NCBI GenBank assembly: GCA_963845425.1
Contig: CAWJSC010000016.1
Coordinates: 269,629 to 333,628 of the forward strand
Length of the DNA: 64,000 nt
From: DATDAH01 sp963845425
GTDB taxonomy: Bacteria; Actinomycetota; Acidimicrobiia; Acidimicrobiales; DATDAH01
Direction: 5' to 3'
A program made the translations under genes and the position numbers. The notes under the pieces were generated by a model. It was not told where the DNA came from and did no database searches. It saw only the letters and a program-made list of their open reading frames with translations. This document shows, one piece after another, positions 1 through 9,680 of this stretch (position 1 is the stretch's first letter; the number at the start of each line of letters is the position of its first letter).

Positions 1-823
<823 letters not shown>

Positions 824-951
824 GTGGATGCCAGGCCTCCCTCTTCGCCGCGGACGTTAGCCAGCGGCGGGCGACGCCCCGCCAACGGGGTTGGGCCTGG
901 CCCCAGGGGGCACCGACCCCACGCCCCCATGCCTGCCTCGGTGTCGGTTCC

Positions 952-2358
952 CTAGGCCGGAGCGGGCGTCCGGGTGTCGATGCCGAGGCTGACCGCTGCA
1001 CTCACGAGACCCAACGCCACAAGGGCCCACCAGAGGGGGTCGAAGTCGCTGATCGGGTCGCCGGCGACGACGCTGCCGACGAGGACCACCGCCAGGGCTA
1101 TGCCGAGCGTGCCGGACAGGCGGACCACGGTCTGGATAGCCGCGGCGGCCACGCCGAACCGGGCCTCGGCCACCCCGTGGACCGCAGCGCTCTGGAAGTT
1201 GGGGAACACGAGGCCGATGCCGATGCCGAGCAGCAGCACACCGGGGATCCACACCGTCCAGATCGCAGGCTCCTCGCCGATCCCCAACCCGAGCCAGGCC
1301 CCGCCGAGGGCGAAGATCAGGGCCCCGGGCACCATGACGGCCCGGTGGCCGTAGCGGTCGGCCAGCCGACCGCCGACATACGAGAACACCGCGGCGGCCG
1401 CAGGGCCGGGGGTGACAAGCAACCCGGACTCGCCGGTCGAGTAGCCCCAGCCTTCGGTCAGGAACCGGACCAAGCCGAAGAACATGGCGAAGAAGGCCGC
1501 GCCGAAGAGCAGGGCGACGACGTTGGCTCGGCGGAACAGCGGCGCGGCGAACAGGTCGGGGGCGATGACCGGGTCCGGGTGACGGGTCGAGCGGCGCACG
1601 AGCAGGACCGTGGCGGCCACCGAGACCGCGAACGCGGTGAGCACACCCGGCGAGCTCCACCCCCAGGACGGGCCCTCGACGATGCCGAGGGCCAGCGAGC
1701 CGACGGCCACCATCACCAGGAACGAGCCGAGGAGATCGGTCAGGCCGTCGACGTCGGGGTCGACCGACTCGACCAGGACGGCCCGCCCCCAGACCAGCAC
1801 GATCACGGCCAACGGCACGCTCAGCCAGAAGGCCCAACGCCACCCCCCCAGGCCCACCACGAGGGCGCCCAGTGACGGGCCGGTGGCCGCCGCCACCCCG
1901 CCCACGGCCCCCCAGGTGCCGATGGCCATCGCTCGCCGCTCGGGCGGGAACTCCCGCAGCACCAGCGCCATCGCCGCCGGGGTCATGAGCGCACCACCAC
2001 AGGCCTGGAAGGCCCGGGTGGCGATGAGCACTCCGGGGTTCGGCGCCGCGCCGCTGGCCAGGGCGCCGGCCCCGAAGATCACCACACCGGTGAGGAACAC
2101 CCGGCGCCGGCCGTACAGGTCGGCCAGGCGGCCACCGGGCACCAGCAGCGCGGCGATCACGATCCCGTAGATGGTGAGGACCCACGACAGCAGCGCCGTC
2201 GAGGCTTCGGGGAAGGCGTCCTCGATGTCGGGGAACGCGACGAAGACGACCGAGAGGTCGAGGGCACCGGCGAACCCGGCCATGCAGGCCAGCAGGAGGA
2301 CGACCCACGCCCGCTTCGGGACCTCGGGCTCGGTCGACGCCAGGTCGGCCTCGGTCAC
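952..2358 (-). CDS. MFS transporter, DHA2-like drug/solute exporter (14 TM type)
   Basis: A 468-residue major facilitator permease, probably a proton-coupled efflux pump. The N-terminal half carries motif A (GGRLADLYGRRR) after the second helix, and the protein is a chain of hydrophobic segments ending in TRTPAPA. Length and helix count fit the 14-helix DHA2/QacA class. The GTG start at 2358 overlaps the TGA of holB (2355-2357) as GTGA, so translation is likely coupled to holB and the gene would be the last of a topA-tmk-holB-MFS run. Linkage to replication genes is probably only positional; substrate unknown. Confidence 0.88.
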   Translation of the reverse strand: MTEADLASTEPEVPKRAWVVLLLACMAGFAGALDLSVVFVAFPDIEDAFPEASTALLSWVLTIYGIVIAALLVPGGRLADLYGRRRVFLTGVVIFGAGALASGAAPNPGVLIATRAFQACGGALMTPAAMALVLREFPPERRAMAIGTWGAVGGVAAATGPSLGALVVGLGGWRWAFWLSVPLAVIVLVWGRAVLVESVDPDVDGLTDLLGSFLVMVAVGSLALGIVEGPSWGWSSPGVLTAFAVSVAATVLLVRRSTRHPDPVIAPDLFAAPLFRRANVVALLFGAAFFAMFFGLVRFLTEGWGYSTGESGLLVTPGPAAAAVFSYVGGRLADRYGHRAVMVPGALIFALGGAWLGLGIGEEPAIWTVWIPGVLLLGIGIGLVFPNFQSAAVHGVAEARFGVAAAAIQTVVRLSGTLGIALAVVLVGSVVAGDPISDFDPLWWALVALGLVSAAVSLGIDTRTPAPA

Positions 2359-3419
2359 GGGAGGCGGGGCAGCGCCAGGAACAGGCCCAGGAGCAGCAGT
2401 TCCTCGCCCGGGTTGCGGACGAGGTCCTCGGCCGCGACCTGGATGGCCGCCAAGGCCTCGACGATCGGCGCGGGGTCCACAGCATCGGCCAACGCATCGC
2501 GGTATCGGCCGGCCAGCATCGCGAGGCCGAACCGGAGCTCCTGGCGCCGCAGCGTGCGGACCTGGCGCTTCTGGCGGGTGACCAGCTCGCCGGCCAGGCC
2601 CTTGCGCAGCCCGTAGCGCTCGATCTGCTCGTCCAGGTCGGCCCGCTCGCCGGCGTGCTGGTCGTCGAGCGGCGCCTGGGCGGCGTCGATGCGGCCCCGC
2701 AGGTCCGCCACCAGGTCCACCGTCCCGGCGCCCGTGCCGTCGAGGCGCTCCGGTACCCGCCGCCACGCCTCCCGCCGGTCGGCCAACTCGGGGTCGGTGG
2801 CCAGCAGCCGGGCCCGGGTGATGTCACCACCCGCCGCGTCGGCGGCCTCCTGGGCGGTCTCCGCCGTGACCCCTTCGGCCAGGAGGCGCTCGACGAGGGC
2901 CTCGACCGGAACCGGCCCGAAGTCGATGCGCACGCACCGCGACGCCACCGTCACGAGGTCGGGCGGGATCTCGTCGGCGACGATCACGATGATCGTGCGG
3001 GGCGGCGGCTCCTCGATGGTCTTCAGGAAGGCCCCGGCGAACTGCTCCATCGTGTGGAACTGGCCGAGCACGACCAGCTTCCGGTCCGCCTCGACCGGCG
3101 CCCGGTTGACCTCCTGCAGGATGACCGGCAGGTCGCCCTTGTCCATGTCCACGCTGAGTCGGGCGCCCTCGGGCTCGAAGACGACCAGATCTGGGTGCTT
3201 GCCCCCCAGCGCCAGCCGGGCGTGGCGTTCGGCATCCTCGCCGGCGACATCGCGGGAGAACAGCGCGGCAGCGAAGGCCCGGGCCGCCGCCATCCGACCG
3301 CTACCCGCCGGCCCCACGAACAGGTAGGCGTGCGACGGCGCCAGCACGGCGGCCTTCAGGTCGCCGACGGCGCGGGCCTGCCCGACCACATCCGCCCAAA
3401 GTCCCGCGTCGACGGTCAT
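2355..3419 (-). CDS. holB: DNA polymerase III subunit delta'
   Basis: Clamp-loader subunit that works with tau/gamma and delta to load the beta clamp. It has the AAA+ P-loop GPAGSGR near residue 30, a TIEEPPPRT stretch (sensor/Glu-Pro-Pro region) and the SRC-type arginine-finger motif ASRCVRIDF. The start at 3419 (VDAGLWADVVGQ follows MT) is chosen from the family N-terminus; ATG 3437, six codons upstream, is an alternative and neither has a good ribosome site. The cysteine cluster that usually forms a zinc module after the P-loop is absent here (residues around RDVAGEDAERHARLALGG have none). It follows tmk after a 345-bp spacer holding a large palindrome and overlaps the MFS gene by 4 bp. 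The 354-residue length is normal. Confidence 0.9.
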   Translation of the reverse strand: MTVDAGLWADVVGQARAVGDLKAAVLAPSHAYLFVGPAGSGRMAAARAFAAALFSRDVAGEDAERHARLALGGKHPDLVVFEPEGARLSVDMDKGDLPVILQEVNRAPVEADRKLVVLGQFHTMEQFAGAFLKTIEEPPPRTIIVIVADEIPPDLVTVASRCVRIDFGPVPVEALVERLLAEGVTAETAQEAADAAGGDITRARLLATDPELADRREAWRRVPERLDGTGAGTVDLVADLRGRIDAAQAPLDDQHAGERADLDEQIERYGLRKGLAGELVTRQKRQVRTLRRQELRFGLAMLAGRYRDALADAVDPAPIVEALAAIQVAAEDLVRNPGEELLLLGLFLALPRLP

Positions 3420-3623
3420 CGAGGGAAACGATGGCATGCAGCGCGCCGGGGTTCGCGCAGATGTCGTCAGTGGCGCCCCCGCCTGCGGACCAGACGAAAT
3501 GACGGCAGGAACGGGGCGTGGGGTCGGGCCCATGGTCGTCGGCGGCAGGCTCGCCGTCCCCGCATCGGGACCATTCGCCACCCAGCGTGAGATCCCGACT
3601 CGTTCGGCTCGTTGACGACACGT

Positions 3624-3666
3624 CTCGAGGCAATACCTGTCGGATTCCGACAGGTATTGCCTCGAG
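3624..3666. repeat. Perfect 43-bp palindrome (21-bp arms, 1-nt centre) between tmk and holB
   Basis: Arms run 3624-3644 (starting ctcgaggcaatacc) and 3646-3666, exact reverse complements about a single t at 3645. This is the only distinctive content of the 345-bp gap 3420-3764, which otherwise holds no gene I can support. The arms are less G+C-rich than their surroundings and have no T-run after them, so it is not a standard intrinsic terminator. On the minus strand it would fold into a 21-bp hairpin in a tmk-holB transcript. Attenuator, processing site, binding site for a dimeric protein, or a small mobile repeat are all possible. Confidence 0.85.
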
Positions 3667-3764
3667 GTCCATGGCCCGACCACACAACGTGAGAGCGAGC
3701 CTCGAATGCCCCCGATCGGTCCCGGCCCGTCCCCACGCCCCCTTCGTTGCCTCGGTTTCGGTCT

Positions 3765-4364
3765 TCACGACAGGCGGGTCTCGACCGCCGCGAGCACGAG
3801 GGTGAAGACCTCGTCGACCGTGCCGGCGCCGTCGACCACCACCCAGCCGTCGGGGTCCTCGTCCGCCAGCGTCCGGTAGCCCTCGGCCACCCGTTGGTGG
3901 AAGCCGTCGCCCACGGCCTCCAGCCGGTCCAGGTCGGTGCCCATGCGCTCTGCGGCCACGGCCTCGGGGACGTCGATCAGGACGGTCAGGTCCGGCCGCA
4001 GGCCACCGGTACCCCAGTCGTTGACCAGCGCCACCTCGGCCACGGGCAGGCCCCGGCCGTGGCCCTGATAGGCCAGCGACGAGGCGATGTAGCGGTCACA
4101 CACGACGTCCTGGCCCGCGGCCAGGGCCGGGCGGATGACCTGGGCGACGTGGTCGGCCCGCGCGGCGGCGATCAGCAGGACCTCGGCCCGGAAGTCCAAC
4201 TCACCGGTGGCCGGGTCCAGCACGATGTCCCGGAGGCGCTCCCCCGCGGGGGTGCCGCCGGGCTCACGGGTCAGGCGAGCGCCGAGGTGCTCGGCCAACC
4301 GCTGGGCCTGGGTGGACTTGCCGCAGCCCTCTCCACCCTCCAGGGCGATGAACCGCCCGGGCAT
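3765..4364 (-). CDS. tmk: Thymidylate kinase (dTMP kinase)
   Basis: Phosphorylates dTMP to dTDP in the cytoplasm, needed for DNA synthesis. A 199-residue protein with the P-loop EGGEGCGKST (residues 9-18), the LTREPGGTPAGERLRD substrate segment, the DRYIASS motif and a GLRPDLTVLIDV strand; length is typical for bacterial Tmk. ATG at 4364 lies 5 bp after the topA stop, with GAGGG just upstream inside topA, so the two genes are almost certainly cotranscribed. The topA-tmk-holB order is common in actinobacteria. Confidence 0.96.
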   Translation of the reverse strand: MPGRFIALEGGEGCGKSTQAQRLAEHLGARLTREPGGTPAGERLRDIVLDPATGELDFRAEVLLIAAARADHVAQVIRPALAAGQDVVCDRYIASSLAYQGHGRGLPVAEVALVNDWGTGGLRPDLTVLIDVPEAVAAERMGTDLDRLEAVGDGFHQRVAEGYRTLADEDPDGWVVVDGAGTVDEVFTLVLAAVETRLS

Positions 4365-4369
4365 GACCC

Positions 4370-7099
4370 TCAGTCGCTCGACTCGGCCACGGCCGGCGTC
4401 GCCGCGGGCTTCTTCTTCGCTGCGGGCTTCTTCTTGGCCGCGGGCTTCTTCTTGGCCGCCGGCTTCTTCTTGGGCGGGGCCTTGAGCCGACGCTCGGCCA
4501 GCAGCTCTGCGGCCCGCTCCGGGGTGATGTTCTCGACCGTGTCCCCCTTGCGCAGCGACGCGTTGCTCGTCCCGTCGGTGACGTACGGGCCGAAGCGGCC
4601 GTCCTTGAGCACCATCGGCTCGCCCGTGGCCGGGTCCTCGCCCAGCTCCTTCAGGGGCGGCTTGGCCGCGGCCCGGCCCCGGGTCTTGGGCTGGGCCAGG
4701 AGGGCCAGGCAGGCCTCGAGGTCGATGGTGAAGAGCTGGTCCTCGTCGGTCAGCGACCGGGTGTCCTTGTCCTTCTTCAGGTAGGGCCCGTAGCGCCCGT
4801 TCTGCACGGTGATCTCGACCCCGTCGGCCGGATCCACCCCCACGCGGCGGGGCAGCGACAGCAGCTGCAGCGCCTCCTCCAGGGTGAGGGTGTTGATCGT
4901 CATGGTCTGGAAGAGCGACGCGGTCTTGGGCTTGCCCTCGACCTCTCCGGTCTCGAGGTCGCCGAGCTGGACGTAGGGGCCGAAGCGCCCGGCCTTGGCC
5001 AGCACGGTGAGGCCGGTCTCGGAATCCTGGCCCACGACCCGGTCGTCATTGGGGGCCTCGAGGATCTCGATGGCCTTGGCCGGAGTCAGCTCGTCGGGCG
5101 GCAGGTCCTCGGGAATGGACGCGGTGTCCTCGCCCCGCTGCAGGTATGGCCCGTAGCGGCCGGGCCGGGCCACGATCTCGACCCCGTCCGCGTCCGCGCC
5201 GATGGGGATGGTGTTGACGGCCCGGGCGTCGATGTCGCCGAGGCGGTCCGACACCATCTCGTGCAGACCGATGCCGTCGCCGTCCCTGCCCCCTTCGCCG
5301 AAGTAGAAGCGGCTCAGCCACGGGATCTGTTCGGCGGTCCCGCTGGCGATCTCGTCCAGCTCGTCCTCCATCCGGGCGGTGAAGGCGTAGTCGACGAGGT
5401 CCGGGAAGTGGTCCTCGAGGAGGGTGATCACGGCGAAGGCGGTGAACGAGGGCACCAGGGCCGACCCCTTCTTCCAGACGTACCCCCGGTCCTGGATGGT
5501 GCCGATGATCGAGGCGTAGGTCGACGGCCGCCCGACGCCCAGCTCCTCCATGCGCCGCACCAGCGAGGCCTCGGTGAAGCGGGCCGGCGGCTGGGTCTCG
5601 TGACCCTTGGCCTCGATGCTGCGCACCGCGACCCGGTCGCCCTCGGCCATGTCGGGCAGGATCCGCTCCTGGTCCTCGAGGTCGCCCTCGGGGTCGTCGG
5701 AGCCCTCCACGTAGGCCCGCAGGAAGCCGGGGTGGTGGATGGTCTTGCCGGTGGCGGAGAACTCGGCGTCCCGTCCGTCGGACGCCGTGGCGCCCAGGCG
5801 GACCTGGACCGACTGTCCGCGGGCGTCGGTCATCTGCGAGGCGACGGTGCGCCGCCACACCAGCTCGTACAGGCGGAACTCGTCGGCCTGCAGCTCGCCC
5901 TGGACCTCTTCGGGGAGCCGGAAGCGGTCGCCGGCGGGCCGGATGGCCTCGTGGGCCTCCTGGGCGTTCTTGACCTTGCGGGTGTACTGCCGGGGGGCGT
6001 CGGGCAGGTAGTCCTTCCCGTACTTCTCCAGGATCTGGGCGCGGGCCGCCCCGACGGCGGTCTCCGACAGCGTCGTGCTGTCGGTGCGCATGTAGGTGAT
6101 GTAGCCGTTCTCGTAGAGGCGCTGGGCCACGGCCATGGTCCGAGCCGAACCGAAGCGCAGCTTGCGTCCCGCCTCCTGCTGGAGGGTGGAGGTCATGAAC
6201 GGCGCGTAGGGCTTGCGGGTGTAGGGCTTGGACTCGACCGAGCGCACCGCGACGTCGGCGCCGTCCAGAGCATCGGCGAGGCCCCGGGCCCCGGCTTCGT
6301 CGAGCAGAGCCACCTCACCCTGGAGCGTGCCGTTCTCGTCGAAGTCCTTGCCGGTGGCCAGGCGGGCACCGTCGACGGCGACGAGCGTGGCGCCGAAGTC
6401 CGTCTGCGGGGTGCCGCCGGCGAACACGCCGTCGAGATCCCAGTAGGACGCGACGGTGAAGCGCATGCGGGCCCGTTCGCGCTCGACCACGATGCGGGTG
6501 GCCACGGACTGGACCCGACCGGCCGACAGGCCCGTCTGCACCTTCTTCCAGAGGACGGGGCTGACCTCGTAGCCGTAGAGGCGGTCCAGGATCCGGCGGG
6601 CCTCCTGGGCGTCGACCAGGCGACGATCGATCTCCCGCGGCTCGTCGATGGCCCGCTGGATGGCCTCGGGGGTGATCTCGTGAAAGACCATGCGGCGCAC
6701 GGGCATGCCCGACGGGGGGTTCAGCACCTCGAGCAGGTGCCAGGCGATGGCCTCCCCCTCGCGGTCCTCATCCGTCGCGAGGTAGAGCTCGCTGGCGGCC
6801 TTCATCTTCTTGCGCAGGTTGGCGACCACGTCCTTCTTGCCCTTGTTCACCACGTAGAGGGGCTTGAAGTCGTTGTCGGTGTCGACGCCGAGGCGGGCCC
6901 AGGGCTCACCCTTGTAGGCGGCGGGCACATCGGCCGCGTTCTGGGGCAGGTCCCGGATGTGGCCGACGGAGGAGTCGACCACGTAGTCCGAGCCGAGATA
7001 GCCCGCGATGGTCTTCGCCTTCGCGGGGCTCTCGACGATCACCAGAGGGTTGGCCACGGCGCGGAGGGTACGGGCAATGACACGCTCCGTGTCAACCAC
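4370..7099 (-). CDS. topA: DNA topoisomerase I (type IA)
   Basis: Relaxes negatively supercoiled DNA by single-strand passage through a 5'-phosphotyrosyl bond. The Toprim domain opens with VIVESPAKAKTI and contains DEDREGEAIAWHL (acidic metal ligands); the active-site tyrosine sits in ITYMRTDS. Several C-terminal repeats of the GRYGPYL/GRFGPYV type follow and the protein ends in a basic tail with repeated KKKPAA units, a feature known from actinobacterial TopA that helps processivity. There are no zinc-finger cysteines in the tail. GTG 7099 has GGAG 5 nt upstream and lies 13 bp after the SDR stop; the family N-terminus would better suit GTG 7057 (895 residues). The essential nature of topA makes loss of function unlikely. 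Confidence 0.96.
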   Translation of the reverse strand: MVDTERVIARTLRAVANPLVIVESPAKAKTIAGYLGSDYVVDSSVGHIRDLPQNAADVPAAYKGEPWARLGVDTDNDFKPLYVVNKGKKDVVANLRKKMKAASELYLATDEDREGEAIAWHLLEVLNPPSGMPVRRMVFHEITPEAIQRAIDEPREIDRRLVDAQEARRILDRLYGYEVSPVLWKKVQTGLSAGRVQSVATRIVVERERARMRFTVASYWDLDGVFAGGTPQTDFGATLVAVDGARLATGKDFDENGTLQGEVALLDEAGARGLADALDGADVAVRSVESKPYTRKPYAPFMTSTLQQEAGRKLRFGSARTMAVAQRLYENGYITYMRTDSTTLSETAVGAARAQILEKYGKDYLPDAPRQYTRKVKNAQEAHEAIRPAGDRFRLPEEVQGELQADEFRLYELVWRRTVASQMTDARGQSVQVRLGATASDGRDAEFSATGKTIHHPGFLRAYVEGSDDPEGDLEDQERILPDMAEGDRVAVRSIEAKGHETQPPARFTEASLVRRMEELGVGRPSTYASIIGTIQDRGYVWKKGSALVPSFTAFAVITLLEDHFPDLVDYAFTARMEDELDEIASGTAEQIPWLSRFYFGEGGRDGDGIGLHEMVSDRLGDIDARAVNTIPIGADADGVEIVARPGRYGPYLQRGEDTASIPEDLPPDELTPAKAIEILEAPNDDRVVGQDSETGLTVLAKAGRFGPYVQLGDLETGEVEGKPKTASLFQTMTINTLTLEEALQLLSLPRRVGVDPADGVEITVQNGRYGPYLKKDKDTRSLTDEDQLFTIDLEACLALLAQPKTRGRAAAKPPLKELGEDPATGEPMVLKDGRFGPYVTDGTSNASLRKGDTVENITPERAAELLAERRLKAPPKKKPAAKKKPAAKKKPAAKKKPAATPAVAESSD

Positions 7100-7111
7100 C
7101 CCGCTCCGGGG

Positions 7112-7867
7112 TCAGCGGGAGTGGATGCCCCCGCCGTCCACCAGATGGGCCTGACCGCTGACCTGGCGGGCCTTGTCCGAGGCCAGCCAGACGACCGCTT
7201 CGGCGATGTCCTCGGGCTCGAGCAGGTCACCGGTCGGCACCGCCGACGCCATCATCTTCCGCAGGCCCTCGTCGTCGCCGATGAAGCCCCGGATCATGGG
7301 CGTGTCGGTCGGTCCGGGCAGCACCGCGTTGACCCGGATGCCCGCCCGGGCGTACTCCGCCGCCGCGGTGCGGGTGAGCCCGAGGACCCCGTGCTTGGCC
7401 GCCACGTAGTGGGGCAGGCCGGCGAAGCCCACGACGCCCGCGCCCGACGAGGTGTTGACGATCGCCCCGCCCCCACCCCGCCCGACCATGTGGGCCAGCT
7501 CGTGCTTCAGGCAGAGGAAGACGCTGGTCAGGTTGACCGCGATCATCCGGTCCCAGTCGTCCTTGGCCAGCTCGTGGAAGCTGGTCATGTCCCCGGTGAT
7601 GCCCGCGTTGTTGAACGCCGTGTCGAGCCGGCCGTGCTCGGCCACGATCCCTGCGACGAGGTCGGCCACGGCCGCCTCATCGGTCAGGTCGACGTCGATC
7701 CAGGAGGCGACCGCACCCGCCGCTTCCACGGCGGCCACCGTCTCGCTCGCGTCCTTCACGTCGGCGACGACGACCGCCCGAGCGCCGTCCCGGGCGAACA
7801 GGCGGGCGGCGGCCGCACCGATGCCCCCGGCCCCGCCCGTCACCAGCACCACTGCGTCCTCGACCAT
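7112..7867 (-). CDS. SDR family oxidoreductase
   Basis: Classical short-chain dehydrogenase/reductase of 251 residues that would use NAD(P)H on an alcohol, ketone or 3-oxoacyl substrate. It shows the nucleotide motif TGGAGGIG at residues 10-17, NNAG near 88, the catalytic Ser in NTSSGAG, and YVAAK for the Tyr/Lys pair; an Asp in ADVKD after the second beta strand suggests NAD over NADP. The C-terminus VDGGGIHS is usual for the family. It sits 13 bp upstream of topA and 18 bp downstream of an ABC ATPase; no pathway partner is visible, so the substrate is open. Confidence 0.9.
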   Translation of the reverse strand: MVEDAVVLVTGGAGGIGAAAARLFARDGARAVVVADVKDASETVAAVEAAGAVASWIDVDLTDEAAVADLVAGIVAEHGRLDTAFNNAGITGDMTSFHELAKDDWDRMIAVNLTSVFLCLKHELAHMVGRGGGGAIVNTSSGAGVVGFAGLPHYVAAKHGVLGLTRTAAAEYARAGIRVNAVLPGPTDTPMIRGFIGDDEGLRKMMASAVPTGDLLEPEDIAEAVVWLASDKARQVSGQAHLVDGGGIHSR

Positions 7868-7885
7868 CGGCGGGACCCTAGGGCT

Positions 7886-8560
7886 CTAGCCGGCCTCGAG
7901 GCGCCCGTCGGTGATGTGCACCACGCGGTCGGCGTAGTGGGTCATCCGCTCGTCATGGGTGACGATCACGGCCGCCGTCCCGCGACCCTTGACCTCGTCG
8001 GTGATGAGCTGCATCACCTGCTCGCCCAGTCGGGTGTCCAACGCGGACGTGGGCTCGTCGATGAGCACCAGCTCCGGCTCGTTCATCAGCGCCCGGCCGA
8101 TGGCCACCCGTTGGCGCTCCCCCCCGGAGAGCGCATCGGGGAGGTGACCCCTGCGCTCACCCAACCCGAGCTCGTCGAGAAGCCGGTCGGCCCGGGCCCG
8201 CGAGGAGGACCGGTCCGAGCCGCTCAGCTCGGCCACGACCAGCAGGTTCTCCCGAGCCGTGAGAAAGGGGACGAGGTTCACCGCCTGGAACACGAACCCC
8301 ACTCGCCGGCGACGGAACTCGGTCAGCGCCTTCGCCGAATACTCGCCCAGCGACTCGCCGCCGACCACCACCGAGCCGGACGTCGGCGCCAACAGGCCAC
8401 CGGAGACCGACAACAAGGTGCTCTTGCCCGACCCGGACGGCCCGACGAGCGCGATCATCTCGTCCTCGCCGACCGTCAGCGTGGCGTGGTCGAGCGCGGC
8501 CACCTCCTCGTCACCGCTGCGGTACACCTTGCGGACGTCCACCAGCTCCAAGGCGGGCAT
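7886..8560 (-). CDS. ABC transporter ATP-binding protein, MacB/LolD type
   Basis: ATPase of a mechanotransmission-type ABC exporter (224 residues). Walker A GPSGSGKSTLL, Q-loop FVFQAVNLVPF, signature LSGGERQRVAIGRAL, Walker B LVLIDEPTSALD and the switch H in VTHDERM are all present. Start ATG 8560 is fixed by a strong GGAGGAG five bases upstream; an in-frame upstream ATG lacks this. It is followed upstream by two FtsX-like permease genes (8583-9680 and 9677-10822), so the three form one exporter operon. Family members move lipoproteins, peptides or drugs, or signal across the membrane; nothing here tells which. Confidence 0.93.
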   Translation of the reverse strand: MPALELVDVRKVYRSGDEEVAALDHATLTVGEDEMIALVGPSGSGKSTLLSVSGGLLAPTSGSVVVGGESLGEYSAKALTEFRRRRVGFVFQAVNLVPFLTARENLLVVAELSGSDRSSSRARADRLLDELGLGERRGHLPDALSGGERQRVAIGRALMNEPELVLIDEPTSALDTRLGEQVMQLITDEVKGRGTAAVIVTHDERMTHYADRVVHITDGRLEAG

Positions 8561-8582
8561 CGGTTCTCCTCCGGGGGTCGGG

Positions 8583-9680
8583 TCAGCTGATGGCATCGGC
8601 GGGGTCCACCTTGATCACACGGCGCAACGACACGGCACTGCCGACCACGGAGGCCACCAGCACCCCGGCCACGACCTGTACGGCGCGCTCGCCCTCGAAC
8701 TGCACGGGCACGCCCGGCGGTACGGCCAGGCTCAACAGGAAGGTGAGGAGACCGCCGACCGCGAGGGCGACACCGGCCACCACGACCGCCTGGACCACCA
8801 CACCGGCCAGCAGCTGGCGGGACGAGGCCCCGACGGCCTTGAGCACGGCATAGAGCGCGGTGCGCTCGAGGGTCACCAGGGCGAAGAACAGGGCCACGAC
8901 GATGCCCACCACCAGGAACGTGGTGTTGATGATCGCGGAGAGGGTGCTGCTCTGCTCCTTCACCCCGGGCAGCGCCAGCACGGCGTCTTCCCGGGTCACC
9001 GTCTCGGTCGAGCCGGTGGCCGCGTCGACGGCGACGGCGACGGTCGCGGGGTCCGCGTCGGGCTCGACGACGACCGCCAAGGCCTGGAACGTGTCGTCGG
9101 GCAGGACCGCGTCGGGCCGCGACGACCCCAGCACCTCGCGCCAGGTCGTGGGGCTCACCCACAGGCCGCCCTGGAGCAGGAACGAGGTGTCGTCCACCCA
9201 CCCCACGACCTCGACCTCCAGGCCCTGCGGACCGAGGCCGAGGCGGTCGCCCTCCTCCACGCCGAAGGCCTCGAGACGGCGGTCGGCGTAACCCACGAAG
9301 TCCTCGGTGGGCGGCTCGGGGACGCCGTCGGCCCCACCCTCGTAGCCCACCACGGAGACATCGGCGAGCTCGTCCTCGCCGGGCACGGTGGCGGCCACGA
9401 GGGCCACCCCGAGCCCACGCACGGCCTCGACCCCGTCGACCACCTCGACGGTGGCCCGGACGTCGGGATCCACCCGGGATCGAAGGAGCGAGAGCCGGGC
9501 GTCGTCGGAGAAGGTGAGCAACTCCGCCTCCTGGGAGCGGAGCAACCCGGTGCCACCGAGGTACAGGCCGTCCAGGAGGCCGCCCAGGAACAGCAGCAGC
9601 ACGCTCAGGAAGGCCAGCGCGCCGCCCGCGACGGCGAACCGGCCCGGCCGGCGACGGAGCTCGCGCAGCGCCAACCTCAT
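8583..9680 (-). CDS. FtsX-like ABC permease
   Basis: 365-residue permease with the MacB/FtsX plan: one N-terminal membrane helix after a basic MRLALRELRRRPGR start, a large extracytoplasmic domain (about residues 45-240), then three helices near the C-terminus with the conserved LKAVGAS turn between the first two and RRVIKVDPADAIS at the end. ATG 9680 overlaps the stop of the next permease as ATGA, so the two subunits are probably made together and pair as a heterodimer with the ATPase at 7886-8560. Confidence 0.9.
   Translation of the reverse strand: MRLALRELRRRPGRFAVAGGALAFLSVLLLFLGGLLDGLYLGGTGLLRSQEAELLTFSDDARLSLLRSRVDPDVRATVEVVDGVEAVRGLGVALVAATVPGEDELADVSVVGYEGGADGVPEPPTEDFVGYADRRLEAFGVEEGDRLGLGPQGLEVEVVGWVDDTSFLLQGGLWVSPTTWREVLGSSRPDAVLPDDTFQALAVVVEPDADPATVAVAVDAATGSTETVTREDAVLALPGVKEQSSTLSAIINTTFLVVGIVVALFFALVTLERTALYAVLKAVGASSRQLLAGVVVQAVVVAGVALAVGGLLTFLLSLAVPPGVPVQFEGERAVQVVAGVLVASVVGSAVSLRRVIKVDPADAIS

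Noticed and set aside
3518..3805. Plus-strand frame through the tmk-holB spacer
   Set aside because: Consists of the palindrome and shadow sequence; no start signal and no similarity pattern.
5261..8590. 1109-codon open frame on the plus strand opposite topA, the SDR and the ABC ATPase
   Set aside because: Antisense to clearly conserved genes; Gly/Val/Arg/Asp-rich composition typical of shadow frames at high G+C; no domain.
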